DNA of 64,000 bases. It comes from Pseudomonas corrugata (GTDB taxonomy: Bacteria > Pseudomonadota > Gammaproteobacteria > Pseudomonadales > Pseudomonadaceae). The notes below the pieces were generated by a model. The model saw nothing but the letters and a program-made list of their open reading frames with translations. It did no database searches and was not told the DNA's origin. The stretch is taken from contig NZ_LHVK01000015.1 of the NCBI RefSeq assembly GCF_001269905.1, forward strand, positions 248,001-312,000, given 5' to 3'. Positions 16,514 to 25,208 of the stretch are shown one piece after another (the stretch's first letter is position 1; every line of letters begins with the position of its first letter). The position numbers and the translations under genes are program-made.

Positions 16514-18568
16514 TCAAACCAGCCCCAACGCCGTCAGCAACACATCTATTCCCTTGATCCCCACGAACGGCACCACGATCCCACCCAGGCCATAGATCAA
16601 CAGATTGCGCCGCAGCAACGCCGCCGCGCTCGCCGCCTGCACCCGCACGCCGCGCAGGGCCAGGGGGATCAGCACCACAATGATCAATGCGTTGAACACA
16701 ATGGCCGAGAGAATGGCGCTCTGCGGGCTGCTCAGGTGCATCACGTTCAATACGCCGAGCTGTGGATAAATCGAGGCGAACAACGCCGGCAGGATCGCGA
16801 AGTACTTGGCGATGTCATTGGCTATGGAAAAGGTGGTCAGTGCCCCACGGGTCACCAACAGCTCCTTGCCGACCTGCACCACGTCCAGCAACTTGGTCGG
16901 GTCGCTGTCGAGGTCGACCATGTTGGCCGCCTCCCGCGCCGCTTGTGTGCCGTCATTCATCGCCATGCCGACATCGGCCTGGGCCAGGGCCGGGGCGTCG
17001 TTGGCGCCGTCGCCGCACATGGCCACCAGTCGACCGTCATTTTGCTCATGGCGGATACGCGCCAGTTTCTTCTCCGGCGTGGCCTCGGCCAGCACGTCGT
17101 CGACGCCCGCTTCGGCGGCAATCGCGGCGGCGGTCAGCGGATTGTCGCCAGTGACCATCACGGTACGGATGCCCAGCTTGCGCAGCTCGGCGAAACGCTC
17201 GCGGATACCCGGCTTGACCACATCCTTGAGATGGATCGCGCCCAGCAACTTGCCGTCCACGCACACCAAGAGGGGCGTGCCGCCGCTCTGGGCAATCTGG
17301 TCGACCTCTCGGGCCAGCATCGATGGTAACTGGTTGCGCGGCAGGCCGATAAAATCCAGCAGCGAATCCACCGCCCCCTTGCGATATACCCGCCCCTGAT
17401 GATCAACACCGGACAAACGGGTTTCAGCGCTGAACGGTACCGCGGTCAGCGATTCCAGGGCAGGCTCGGGCTGCGGGTGCAACGCTCGCAGGTGTTCCAC
17501 GATGGACTTGCCTTCAGCGGTGTCGTCGGCCAATGAAGCCAACAGCGCCCCTTCGGCCAACTCCTTCACGCTCACCCCCGGAGCGGCATGAACCGCTGCA
17601 CAACGACGATTGCCGAACGTGATGGTGCCAGTCTTGTCCAGCATCAGCACGTGCACGTCCCCCGCCGCTTCCACCGCGCGACCGGATTTGGCGATCACGT
17701 TCAAGCGCACCAGCCGATCCATCCCGGCGATGCCGATGGCCGACAGCAACCCGCCAATGGTGGTGGGAATCAACGTAACCAACAGCGCCACCAGGAAAAC
17801 CAGTGGCAAGCTGCTGTTAGCGAAGTGGGCGAAGGGTTGCAACGTCACCACCACCAACAGGAAGATCAGAGTCAGGCCGATCAACAGAATGTCCAGAGCC
17901 ACCTCGTTCGGCGTCTTCTGCCGCTTGGCGCCTTCGACGAGGGCGATCATACGGTCCAGGGTCGACTCGCCGGGGTTGCTGGTAATGCGCACTAACAACC
18001 AATCGGAGACCAACCGGGTGTTGCCGGTGACCGCTGAACGATCACCGCCGGATTCACGAATAACCGGCGCAGACTCACCGGTGATCGCCGCCTCGTTGAC
18101 CGCGGCGATGCCCTCGATCACTTCGCCATCGCCCGGAATCATCTCCCCTGCCTCCACACGCACCACATCGTCTTTGCGCAAACGGGTGGCGGGAACGACT
18201 TCAAAGCCATTGGCGGTCCGACAACGTGCGCTGAGGCCTTCGCTGCCAGCCTTGAGGCTGTCGGCCCGCGCCTTGCCGCGCCCTTCGGCCAAGGCTTCGG
18301 CGAAGTTGGCGAACAGCACGGTGAACCAAAGCCAGAGCGCGATCTGCGCGGCAACGAACGTCGGCACGGCACTGTCGGGAATCAAGCACAGCACAGTGGT
18401 GAGTATTGCCGTCAGCTCCACCACCAGCATCACCGGTGCACGGTGCAACTGGCGCGGATCGAGTTTGACAAAAGCTTGTATCAAAGCCGGCCGCCACAGG
18501 GCGGAGATGGCGGTTTTCGCTTGCGGTGCCTGGGTGGGAACCGCGTGGGGTGCGGGCATATTCATCAT
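16514..18568 (-). CDS. kdpB: KdpB, P-type ATPase subunit
   Basis: A 684-residue P-type ATPase of the KdpB class. It has ITGESAPV (actuator loop; the Ser of TGES is the known inhibitory phosphorylation site), the phosphorylation site LMLDKTGTITFGN with Asp311, and MVTGDNPLTAAAIA and MCGDGANDAPALAQADVGMAM in the hinge. Membrane segments lie near 55-75, 80-100, 245-300 and in the last 110 residues. It drives ATP-dependent high-affinity potassium import with KdpA. The start lies 7 bp after the kdpA stop with a GAGGATC ribosome site. Confidence 0.97.
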   Translation of the reverse strand: MMNMPAPHAVPTQAPQAKTAISALWRPALIQAFVKLDPRQLHRAPVMLVVELTAILTTVLCLIPDSAVPTFVAAQIALWLWFTVLFANFAEALAEGRGKARADSLKAGSEGLSARCRTANGFEVVPATRLRKDDVVRVEAGEMIPGDGEVIEGIAAVNEAAITGESAPVIRESGGDRSAVTGNTRLVSDWLLVRITSNPGESTLDRMIALVEGAKRQKTPNEVALDILLIGLTLIFLLVVVTLQPFAHFANSSLPLVFLVALLVTLIPTTIGGLLSAIGIAGMDRLVRLNVIAKSGRAVEAAGDVHVLMLDKTGTITFGNRRCAAVHAAPGVSVKELAEGALLASLADDTAEGKSIVEHLRALHPQPEPALESLTAVPFSAETRLSGVDHQGRVYRKGAVDSLLDFIGLPRNQLPSMLAREVDQIAQSGGTPLLVCVDGKLLGAIHLKDVVKPGIRERFAELRKLGIRTVMVTGDNPLTAAAIAAEAGVDDVLAEATPEKKLARIRHEQNDGRLVAMCGDGANDAPALAQADVGMAMNDGTQAAREAANMVDLDSDPTKLLDVVQVGKELLVTRGALTTFSIANDIAKYFAILPALFASIYPQLGVLNVMHLSSPQSAILSAIVFNALIIVVLIPLALRGVRVQAASAAALLRRNLLIYGLGGIVVPFVGIKGIDVLLTALGLV

Positions 18569-18575
18569 CGGATCC

Positions 18576-20270
18576 TCAGAAGCCCATGCTCAGGTGTTCG
18601 GCAATTGGGCCCAGGGCCAGGGTCGGCAGGAAGGTCAGGCCGCCCATCAACAAAATAGTCACGGTCAGCAAGGTCACGAACAGCGGGCCGTGGGTGGGGA
18701 AACTGTTCTGGCCGATCGGGGCGGTTTTCTTCAGCGCCAGGCTGCCGGCCAACGCCAGCACCGGCAGGATGTAGCCGAAACGGCCGATCAACATGCCCAG
18801 GCCCAGCATCAGGTTATGGAACGGCGTGTTGGCGCCAAATCCAGCAAATGCCGAACCGTTGTTTGCCCCCGCCGACGTGTAGGCGTACAGCAACTGGCTG
18901 AAGCCATGGGCGCCAGGGTTGCTCACCGCAGCGGCAGGCCCGGGCAGGCTTGCGGCGACGGCGCCCAGCACCAGCACGCTCACCGGCATCACCAGCAGAG
19001 TCACCACCAGCAGTTGCACTTCCCGGGCACCGAGCTTCTTGCCCAGGTATTCCGGCGTGCGACCAATCATCAAGCCGGCCAGGAACACTGCAATCAGCAC
19101 GTTCAGCAACATCCCGTAGAGCCCGGCCCCGACCCCACCGAAAATCACTTCGCCGACCATCATGTTCACCAGCGCGACCATGCCACTGAGGGGGTTGAGG
19201 CTGTCGTGCATGGCGTTGACCGAGCCGTTGGACGCCGCCGTGGTGGTCACCGACCACAACACCGACGCGGTGGTGCCGAAACGCGCCTCCTTGCCTTCCA
19301 ACGGCGCGGTCTGCTCCACGGCCGCATCGGCCAATGCCGGATTGGGTTGGTACTCGGCCCACAGCGAAGTCGCGCCACCGATCAGGAAAAGCGCGAGCAT
19401 GCAGGCGATGATCGCCCGACTCTGACGCAGATCCTTGACGTAGTGGCCGAACATGAACACCAGCGCGGCGGGAATCAGGATGATCGAAGCGAGCTCGAAC
19501 AAGTTGCTCCAGGCTGTCGGGTTCTCGAACGGATGCGCCGAGTTGACGCCGAAGAAACCGCCGCCGTTGGTGCCCAGTTGCTTGATCGCAATCTGGCTGG
19601 CGGCCGGCCCCAGTGGAATCACCTGGTCGGCCCCTTGCATCGTCACGCCGTGCACATAGTGCGCAAACGTCTGCGGCACGCCCTGCCACACCAGGAACAA
19701 GGCCAGTAACATACACAACGGCAAGAGTCCGTAGAGGGTGGCCCGGGTCATGTCGACCCAGAAATTGCCCAGGGTCCTGGCCGACTTACGCCCGATCCCG
19801 CGACACAGCGCCACCAGCACAGCCAGGCCAGTGGCGGAGCTGACAAAATTCTGCACGGTGAGACCAATCATCTGGCTCAGGTAGCTCAGGGACGCTTCAC
19901 CGCTGTAGGACTGCCAGTTGGTGTTGGTCATGAAACTGACGGCCGTATTGAAAGCTTGAGTCCACTCCATGCCTGGCACTTGTTCGGTGTTGAGTGGCAA
20001 ATGCCCCTGTAACAGCAAAATCGCGAACAGCGATACGAACCCCGCCAGGTTGAAAGCGAGCAAGGCCAGGGTGTATTTCTGCCAGGTCTGCTCGACCTGA
20101 GGATCCACCCCAGACAACCGATAGCAGCCTCGCTCCAGCGGCCCGAGAACCGGGGAAAGCCACGTGCGCTGCCCTTCCATGACCTTGTAAAAGAACCGCC
20201 CGAGAAATGGAGCCGGGATCAGTACCAGCGCGAAAAAGGCAATGATCAGCCCGTAGTCATAACCGTGCAT
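18576..20270 (-). CDS. kdpA: KdpA, potassium-translocating subunit
   Basis: A 564-residue polytopic membrane protein of the SKT superfamily. The four pore-loop regions are visible in order: NTAVSFMTNTNWQSYSGE, QLGTNGGGFFGVNSAHP, TTAASNGSVNAMHDSLNP and YTSAGANNGSAFAGF. These form the selectivity filter of the high-affinity potassium channel. It begins 8 bp after the kdpF stop, with GGAGCGG before the ATG. Confidence 0.97.
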   Translation of the reverse strand: MHGYDYGLIIAFFALVLIPAPFLGRFFYKVMEGQRTWLSPVLGPLERGCYRLSGVDPQVEQTWQKYTLALLAFNLAGFVSLFAILLLQGHLPLNTEQVPGMEWTQAFNTAVSFMTNTNWQSYSGEASLSYLSQMIGLTVQNFVSSATGLAVLVALCRGIGRKSARTLGNFWVDMTRATLYGLLPLCMLLALFLVWQGVPQTFAHYVHGVTMQGADQVIPLGPAASQIAIKQLGTNGGGFFGVNSAHPFENPTAWSNLFELASIILIPAALVFMFGHYVKDLRQSRAIIACMLALFLIGGATSLWAEYQPNPALADAAVEQTAPLEGKEARFGTTASVLWSVTTTAASNGSVNAMHDSLNPLSGMVALVNMMVGEVIFGGVGAGLYGMLLNVLIAVFLAGLMIGRTPEYLGKKLGAREVQLLVVTLLVMPVSVLVLGAVAASLPGPAAAVSNPGAHGFSQLLYAYTSAGANNGSAFAGFGANTPFHNLMLGLGMLIGRFGYILPVLALAGSLALKKTAPIGQNSFPTHGPLFVTLLTVTILLMGGLTFLPTLALGPIAEHLSMGF

Positions 20271-20278
20271 AACCGCTC

Positions 20279-20368
20279 CTAGTTCCGGTCTGCGCGCAAC
20301 AGCGCAACCAGCAGATAAATGAACAGCGCCACTGCCAGCAGCAATGACACCCCGTCCAGGACACTCAT
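20279..20368 (-). CDS. kdpF: KdpF, small stabilising subunit
   Basis: A 29-residue, single-helix peptide (MSVLDGVSLLLAVALFIYLL then VALLRADRN) with GGAG 8 nt before the ATG. Size, composition and position directly ahead of kdpA match KdpF, a lipid-like stabiliser of the complex. It opens the kdpFABC operon. Confidence 0.93.
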   Translation of the reverse strand: MSVLDGVSLLLAVALFIYLLVALLRADRN

Positions 20369-20456
20369 GGGGTTTCTCCGTGGTGCGGCGTCGTGCCGCG
20401 TGTGGAGTGATTGTCGGCAGGGAGGCTGTAAAGGAACGAGATCGAGAGTTGGGTCG

Positions 20457-20480
20457 AGGAATAAAGAATTCGTAAAAATG
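20457..20480 (-). promoter_or_regulatory. Candidate KdpE-controlled promoter region of kdpF
   Basis: On the minus strand, about 90-110 bp before kdpF, an AT-rich run reads CATTTTTACGAATTCTTTAT followed by TCC. It resembles the T-rich KdpE box of enteric kdp promoters (two TTTA/TTTTA blocks followed by a C-rich stretch). It is the only such AT tract in the 257-bp gap between kdpF and the divergent DUF2897 gene. Confidence 0.35.
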
Positions 20481-20625
20481 AACGATGGCCTGCTGGCCGC
20501 GTTATGAGATACATCCGGTAGAACAGGGGTAGTATTGAACCACTGCGAGCAACCTTCGCTCATAAGTAGTAGGTGTTGCGGATTGGGTGAACAACGCCCA
20601 CTGGCCCGCCCTCAAGGAGAGTCCT

Positions 20626-20793
20626 ATGCCCTGGTATGCCTGGCTGATTTTGATCGTTGCAATCGGCTCGATCGTCGGAGGCCTGATGATGCTGCGCGAC
20701 ACTGCTAACAAGGTCGAACTGACTGATGAGCAACGCAAGCGCGTGGCCGAGAGGAATGCGGAGATGGATGCGAAGGAGGCCAAGGATCGTTGA
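20626..20793 (+). CDS. DUF2897 family small membrane protein
   Basis: A 55-residue protein. The ATG (MPWYAWLILIVAIGSIVGG) follows AAGGAGAG by 5 nt; an earlier in-frame start lacks a ribosome site. One N-terminal transmembrane helix (about residues 5-24) is followed by a charged, probably helical tail rich in Glu, Arg and Lys (LTDEQRKRVAERNAEMDAKE). It matches the short Pseudomonas DUF2897 proteins, whose role is unknown. It diverges from kdpF and converges on the DUF1989 gene across a palindromic repeat. Confidence 0.8.
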   Translation: MPWYAWLILIVAIGSIVGGLMMLRDTANKVELTDEQRKRVAERNAEMDAKEAKDR

Positions 20794-20817
20794 TGGCTTG
20801 AGCTGCGTACCGCTTTC

Positions 20818-20963
20818 TGTGGCGAGGGGATTTATCCCCGCTGGGCTGCGCAGCGGCCCTAAAACCGAGCACCCAGCCCTAACAGGAAAACCGCTTGGCC
20901 GGTTTACGACTGCTGCGCAGTCGAGCGGGGCGGTGCGACGTTTCGCTAAATCCCCGCGCCACA
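20818..20963. repeat. Degenerate TGTGGCGAGGGGATTTATCCCC-type palindrome
   Basis: The left arm matches the 12192 element (TGTGGCGAGGGGATTTATCC then CCGCTGGGCTGC). The right arm is diverged, ending TAAATCCCCGCGCCACA, with an extra internal segment. It lies between two convergent genes. Confidence 0.8.
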
Positions 20964-20972
20964 AAAGAAGTG

Positions 20973-21824
20973 TTATTTCTCCCAATCCGCCTTGGCAATC
21001 TGCAAGCCATGCAACCCCTTGTAGGCCGCCCGCTCGGGCTGGCTCCAGCCTTCGAGTAACGCATCCTCCAACTGATAGATCTCCACGCCCAGCGGACGAC
21101 AGACACTGAGCGGATCCTGTGCGTCCGGCCCCCACATTGCCAATGACAGGTCACCGCCAGGGCAAGTGGACAAGGCGCAGAGCAGATCGATCTCGGCAAA
21201 AAACTCCAGGTAATCGCCCTTCTGCGCCGGACAGGCCTTCATGAAGTACATGTCGTCATGGTTGAGCCCGGTGCACTGGAAAATATTCAACACATCGTGC
21301 ACGTCGAACTCTGTAAGACCGTGAGGCAATACCGCACGGGTCAGGTTCGAATGGCAGTGATGATGGAAATCCTCACCGGTCAGCATCCTGTTCACGTAGG
21401 GGTCACAACGAGTCCCCAGCAAGTCGTGTAGCCGTCCGCCATGCTCGTCGATGCCGTAGCCGGCCAGGCTGTCATCGGTGATGGTCACCAGGGGTCTCAA
21501 GAAAGGCAGGTTCGACCAGAGCCGGTCATGAGTGCTGACATGAGCGCCTTGCAGTTGCCGGGTGCGCGCCGCCCACAACCGCTCCCGCGGATCGTGGGCA
21601 TTCCAGACGTTGAAATCGCCTACCTGCGGACCTACCGGAGTGGTGACGCGAAACACGTGGCCGGCCGGCACATGCCAGGCACGACCGGTGCGGATCGGCA
21701 CTTCGAATTGCTCGATCAGCGTGCGTTTGTCCTGCTCGGCGCGGATGCGGTCGTAGAAGGGTTTATCCACCTGCAGGGCCGAGCCTTTGCTGACCTGGTA
21801 GGCGGCTGGATAGTCTTTGTACAT
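20973..21824 (-). CDS. DUF1989 / urea carboxylase-associated family protein
   Basis: A 283-residue protein of the DUF1989 family. Conserved features include AGHVFRVTTPVGPQVGDFNVWN, the His/Cys-rich HHHCHSNLTRA, DVLNIFQCTGLNHDDMYFMK, and ALSTCPGGDLS near the C terminus, giving potential metal ligands. Relatives accompany urea or guanidine carboxylases, and two are now known as carboxyguanidine deiminase subunits. Here no carboxylase, allophanate hydrolase or transporter is adjacent, so the substrate is open. It lies 15 bp after a GntR/FCD regulator and is probably in an operon with it. Confidence 0.82.
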   Translation of the reverse strand: MYKDYPAAYQVSKGSALQVDKPFYDRIRAEQDKRTLIEQFEVPIRTGRAWHVPAGHVFRVTTPVGPQVGDFNVWNAHDPRERLWAARTRQLQGAHVSTHDRLWSNLPFLRPLVTITDDSLAGYGIDEHGGRLHDLLGTRCDPYVNRMLTGEDFHHHCHSNLTRAVLPHGLTEFDVHDVLNIFQCTGLNHDDMYFMKACPAQKGDYLEFFAEIDLLCALSTCPGGDLSLAMWGPDAQDPLSVCRPLGVEIYQLEDALLEGWSQPERAAYKGLHGLQIAKADWEK

Positions 21825-21839
21825 GGCGCGGTCCTTTGA

Positions 21840-22493
21840 TCAGTGTTTATTAATGGGAGTCATCAACTGCAGGAGCATTTGCTCGGAATCGTCGAGATAG
21901 AGGCTCATTGCCTCCTGCGCCGCCTGTTTGTCGCCTTCAGCCAGCCAATCATGGATCTGCCGGTCGCGGGCCAGCCACGGCGCCTGGAAACATGGTTCAT
22001 CAGGCGCCGAAAAAAACGCCAGGCGCAACTGCGCAACCACGTTGGTGAAAAACTCGTCGAGTAAAGGGCTGCCCATCAACCCGACAATGTGTTGATGGAA
22101 AGCCAGGCTATGGGTCCCGACCGCGCGCCAATCTTCACGCTCCCGGGCCAGCTCGGCCGCCTCAAGCGCCTCGAGCATCCGGTTGGATCGATACGCGCCC
22201 AATGGCTGGCTGTTCATGATCGCCTGAAGCTCCAGGGTGCGACGGACCTTGAACAGATCCCGTACATCGTCACCGTCCAGTCTGCGGACCATCACCCCCT
22301 TGTTGCGCACATAACGGGTCAGCCCTTCCTGCCCCAAGCGATGCAACGCCTCACGAATGGTATTGCGTGAGGCGTTATAGGCCGAGACCAGATCGTTTTC
22401 CACCAAGGCCATGCCCGGCAGGAGGGAACCACCGATGATGTCGGCGCGCAGTTCGAGGGTGATCTGGTCGGCGAGGGAAAGACCCGTCTTCAT
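21840..22493 (-). CDS. GntR family regulator, FCD (FadR-like) subfamily
   Basis: A 217-residue regulator. The N-terminal winged helix-turn-helix (about 1-75) includes GMALVENDLVSAYNASRNTI and REALHRLGQEGL. The all-helical FCD ligand domain (about 85-210) has the metal-site pattern D/E...SLAFHQHIVGLMGSP...R...EH-type residues. The ATG (MKTGLSLADQI) has AGAGG about 8 nt upstream; an in-frame TTG 9 codons earlier would place the start inside the presumed operator. It probably controls itself and the DUF1989 gene 15 bp downstream, responding to a small carboxylate or amine-derived ligand. Confidence 0.9.
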   Translation of the reverse strand: MKTGLSLADQITLELRADIIGGSLLPGMALVENDLVSAYNASRNTIREALHRLGQEGLTRYVRNKGVMVRRLDGDDVRDLFKVRRTLELQAIMNSQPLGAYRSNRMLEALEAAELAREREDWRAVGTHSLAFHQHIVGLMGSPLLDEFFTNVVAQLRLAFFSAPDEPCFQAPWLARDRQIHDWLAEGDKQAAQEAMSLYLDDSEQMLLQLMTPINKH

Positions 22494-22507
22494 GCTCAAT
22501 GCCTCTT

Positions 22508-22522
22508 GATTGTTCAACAATC
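22508..22522 (-). promoter_or_regulatory. Predicted FCD-GntR operator
   Basis: GATTGTT-C-AACAATC is a perfect 7+1+7 palindrome ending 15 bp before the regulator ATG. Its core TTGT-TCA-ACAA fits the FadR-subfamily consensus TNGTNNNACNA exactly, which suggests autoregulation. Confidence 0.65.
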
Positions 22523-22613
22523 GATTGGTATTGAGTAATCATGATCTATGCCAAGTTTTATTACTTATCGGATGCCGCCGAATCGTTGCCTGGTTTCTTT
22601 TTCGCCAAAATGC

Positions 22614-22639
22614 AAAAGGCCAGTCATTCGACCGGCCTC
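22614..22639 (-). terminator. Rho-independent terminator of the comEA-like gene
   Basis: On the minus strand AGGCCGGTC, a short loop and GACTGGCCT are followed by TTTT. It lies 16 bp after the stop codon. Confidence 0.75.
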
Positions 22640-22654
22640 TTTCGCTATCTCACT

Positions 22655-22984
22655 TCAATTCACTTCCAGCTTGTCGAGATTTCTGTCCAGGATCGCCTTG
22701 CCAATTCCCTTGACCTCCAACAGTTCCTCAACCGAAGAGAACGCCCCATTTGTTTCTCTGTATGCAACAATCGCCTTCGCTTTGGCCTCACCTATACCCG
22801 CCAGCTCTCGCTGTAGCGTAGGGGCATCCGCCTCGTTAAGGTTCACTTTGGCGTCTTGCGGCTTCGCCGCGATGTCCACTGCCTGCGGCGGCGTCTCCGT
22901 TCTGGCTGAGGGTGCAGCAATGGCCGCAATAGAGGCGCTGGTCAGCAGGGCAAAGACCAGGGAGTAGAAATAGCCTGTACGCAT
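22655..22984 (-). CDS. ComEA-like helix-hairpin-helix DNA-binding protein
   Basis: A 109-residue protein. It has an N-terminal signal peptide or anchor (residues 1-24, ending SIAAIAAP), a Pro/Ala-rich linker, then a tandem helix-hairpin-helix domain: VNLNEADAPTLQRELAGIGE, AKAKAIVAYRE and VEELLEVKGIGKAILDRN. This is the short ComEA form of proteobacteria, which binds incoming DNA in the periplasm during transformation. It lies downstream of wbpM on the same strand but is separated by a strong hairpin, a frequent neighbour of the O-antigen locus in Pseudomonas. Confidence 0.88.
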   Translation of the reverse strand: MRTGYFYSLVFALLTSASIAAIAAPSARTETPPQAVDIAAKPQDAKVNLNEADAPTLQRELAGIGEAKAKAIVAYRETNGAFSSVEELLEVKGIGKAILDRNLDKLEVN

Positions 22985-23010
22985 AAGTGACGCTCCATGA
23001 CATCGTTAAG

Positions 23011-23040
23011 AGAGAAGCAGCTTTTCCGAAGCTGCCTCTC
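23011..23040 (-). terminator. Strong hairpin after wbpM, probable O-antigen operon terminator
   Basis: On the minus strand GAGAGGCAGCTT-CGGA-AAAGCTGCTTCTC forms a long stem, followed by only a weak T-rich tail (TCTCTCTTAAC). It lies 58 bp after the wbpM stop and just before comEA, so it may be a terminator or an mRNA-stabilising stem. Confidence 0.5.
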
Positions 23041-23098
23041 AAACTTAGGCGATGATGAATCGCTGTCAAAAATGTGTACGTTACAGATTATGTAATAA

Positions 23099-25093
23099 TC
23101 ATGGCTCAAGGCGACGCTGCTGGTAGATCCAGTCAACAATCTCTCCGTCCGGGGCATACCCGCTGACAGTATCCCGAAGCAATTGGCGAACACGGGTGTA
23201 GTCATCGTGTTCAATCGCAGCCAGCAGCTCAGCCAGCCTGGCCTTGAGCACATCCCAGGGAAGATGATCTTCGTTGGCACTCATGATCATTGGATGCTGG
23301 GTAGCAACGACGTTGTCACCAATCAACAACTCTTCATAAAGCTTCTCACCGGGCCGCAGGCCTGTGAACTTGATTGAAATATCACCGTGAAGGTTTTTCT
23401 CCGAGCGGACACTCAAGCCAGACAGGTGAATCATTTTCTCCGCCAGTTCGACAATTCTCACCGGTTCGCCCATATCGAGAACGAACACATCACCACCCAG
23501 GCCCATGGAGCCTGCCTGAATCACTAGCTGTGCGGCCTCCGGAATGGTCATGAAATAACGCGTGATCTTCGGATGGGTAACGGTCAACGGTCCGCCGGAT
23601 TTGATCTGTTTATGGAACAGGGGGATAACCGAACCGGACGATCCCAACACATTGCCGAACCGGACCATGGTGAAACGAGTTTTGTTGACTCGAGACACAT
23701 TGGCGTTGTCGCCGAACAATACGGGCGCCAGCTCACGGCTGAGGGCTTGCAATGTCAGTTCCGCGAGCCGCTTGGTACTACCCATCACATTGGTGGGGCG
23801 TACGGCTTTATCAGTGGAGATCAAGACGAAGTTCGATACACCCGCCTGCAATGCAGCCTGGGCAGTGTTCAGCGTCCCGATGACATTATTCAGGACGCCC
23901 TCGGCAATATTGTGCTCGACCATAGGGACATGTTTATAAGCCGCAGCGTGATAGACCGTATCGACATTCCAGGTCTTCATCACATCCAATAACTTGGCCT
24001 GATCCCGCACCGATCCCAGTATGGGAAGTAAACGAACAGACAGGGACTCCCGGGCAGCTCTAGGTTCAAGTTCGGACAAAATGCTGTAAAGATTGAATTC
24101 GCTATGTTCATACAACAAAAGCGTGGTGGGCTTGAGCGCCAGGATCTGCCGGCAGAGTTCAGAGCCTATTGATCCGCCTGCCCCAGTGACCAGAACCGAC
24201 TGTCCAGTGATGCAATGCTCAAGCAAATCAGGCTGCGCAGGGACCGGGTCACGCCCGAGCAGGTCCGCAATATCCACCTCCTGGATGTCATCAACCTTGA
24301 CCCGGCCACTGGCCAAGTCCATGAAACCCGGGACGCTACGTACATGCAGCGGGAACCCCTCAAGCAAGGTCAAGATCTCTCGACGACGACCACGGGACGA
24401 TGAAGGTATTGCCAGTAGGATCTCCTGCGCCCCCGTTGTATCGATCATTTTTTGAATCTGCTTGGGCTCGTAGACTTGAAGCCCGGCGATGACGCGGTCT
24501 GCGATGCTGCTGTCATCGTCAATGAACGCGACCGGTCGCATTGCCCGCCCCATTCGCAGGGCGGCCACCAGTTGGTTCCCAGCGGCTCCGGCGCCATAAA
24601 TAGCAACCTTGGGCAAGCCGTCGTCACGGTTGGTAAACGGGACATGCTGGGCAGCGGTGAACCAGTCTCCCAGAAAGTACTGGCGCATCATCAGGCGTAA
24701 GCCGCCAATCATGATCAGGCTAAGCCACCAGTAATTGAAGATGATCGAGCGAGGTACGACCGTTTTATGATTGCTGTACCAATACACTACGAGGGCCAGC
24801 AGCAAAGCAGAGAGGCTGACCGCTTTACAGATGGTAATCAATGCGTCGTTACCGAAGTAACGCATGACGGCGCGGTACATACCAAAGCGGATGAAGATCG
24901 GAATGGCGACCAGAGGGGCGGATGCGAAAAGCCAAAGGTGCGTTTCGATCGGAGTGGCCAATGCCTCCACACCTAGACGAACGACAAACGCGAGCCATAG
25001 CGCGACCCAGACCAGGATTACGTCTGTAGCCACCTGAATCGCCCGCTTGTGGCGTCTTGGCAACCCCAGCAAAGCCGTTCTCAATTTACCCAT
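23099..25093 (-). CDS. wbpM: WbpM-like UDP-GlcNAc 4,6-dehydratase, membrane-anchored
   Basis: A 664-residue protein. The ATG (MGKLRTALLGLPRRHKR) is selected because GAGGAA lies 5 nt upstream; a longer frame adds 47 unlikely residues. Four transmembrane helices (about 20-140) precede a nucleotide-binding domain with GAGAAGNQLVAALRMG and a C-terminal SDR domain with VTGAGGSIGSELCRQILALK and ISTDKAVRPTNVMGSTKR. Met replaces the usual catalytic Tyr, as in WbpM and unlike FlaA1/PseB. It makes UDP-4-keto-6-deoxy-GlcNAc, the precursor of UDP-QuiNAc and UDP-FucNAc. It marks the distal end of the O-antigen locus, 116 bp after wbpL. Confidence 0.94.
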   Translation of the reverse strand: MGKLRTALLGLPRRHKRAIQVATDVILVWVALWLAFVVRLGVEALATPIETHLWLFASAPLVAIPIFIRFGMYRAVMRYFGNDALITICKAVSLSALLLALVVYWYSNHKTVVPRSIIFNYWWLSLIMIGGLRLMMRQYFLGDWFTAAQHVPFTNRDDGLPKVAIYGAGAAGNQLVAALRMGRAMRPVAFIDDDSSIADRVIAGLQVYEPKQIQKMIDTTGAQEILLAIPSSSRGRRREILTLLEGFPLHVRSVPGFMDLASGRVKVDDIQEVDIADLLGRDPVPAQPDLLEHCITGQSVLVTGAGGSIGSELCRQILALKPTTLLLYEHSEFNLYSILSELEPRAARESLSVRLLPILGSVRDQAKLLDVMKTWNVDTVYHAAAYKHVPMVEHNIAEGVLNNVIGTLNTAQAALQAGVSNFVLISTDKAVRPTNVMGSTKRLAELTLQALSRELAPVLFGDNANVSRVNKTRFTMVRFGNVLGSSGSVIPLFHKQIKSGGPLTVTHPKITRYFMTIPEAAQLVIQAGSMGLGGDVFVLDMGEPVRIVELAEKMIHLSGLSVRSEKNLHGDISIKFTGLRPGEKLYEELLIGDNVVATQHPMIMSANEDHLPWDVLKARLAELLAAIEHDDYTRVRQLLRDTVSGYAPDGEIVDWIYQQRRLEP

Positions 25094-25208
25094 AAATTCC
25101 TCATGCACCCCTGGGTAGCTCCTAAAACAGATCCATTCCTGATGCCTGCGGCGATGCCATCGACCTTTGGACAACGGATAAACGAAAAACGTGAACCTCA
25201 CCCTGAAC

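Noticed and set aside
17610..19709. 699-codon open frame on the plus strand
   Set aside because: It is antisense to kdpB and kdpA, both of which show intact domain motifs.
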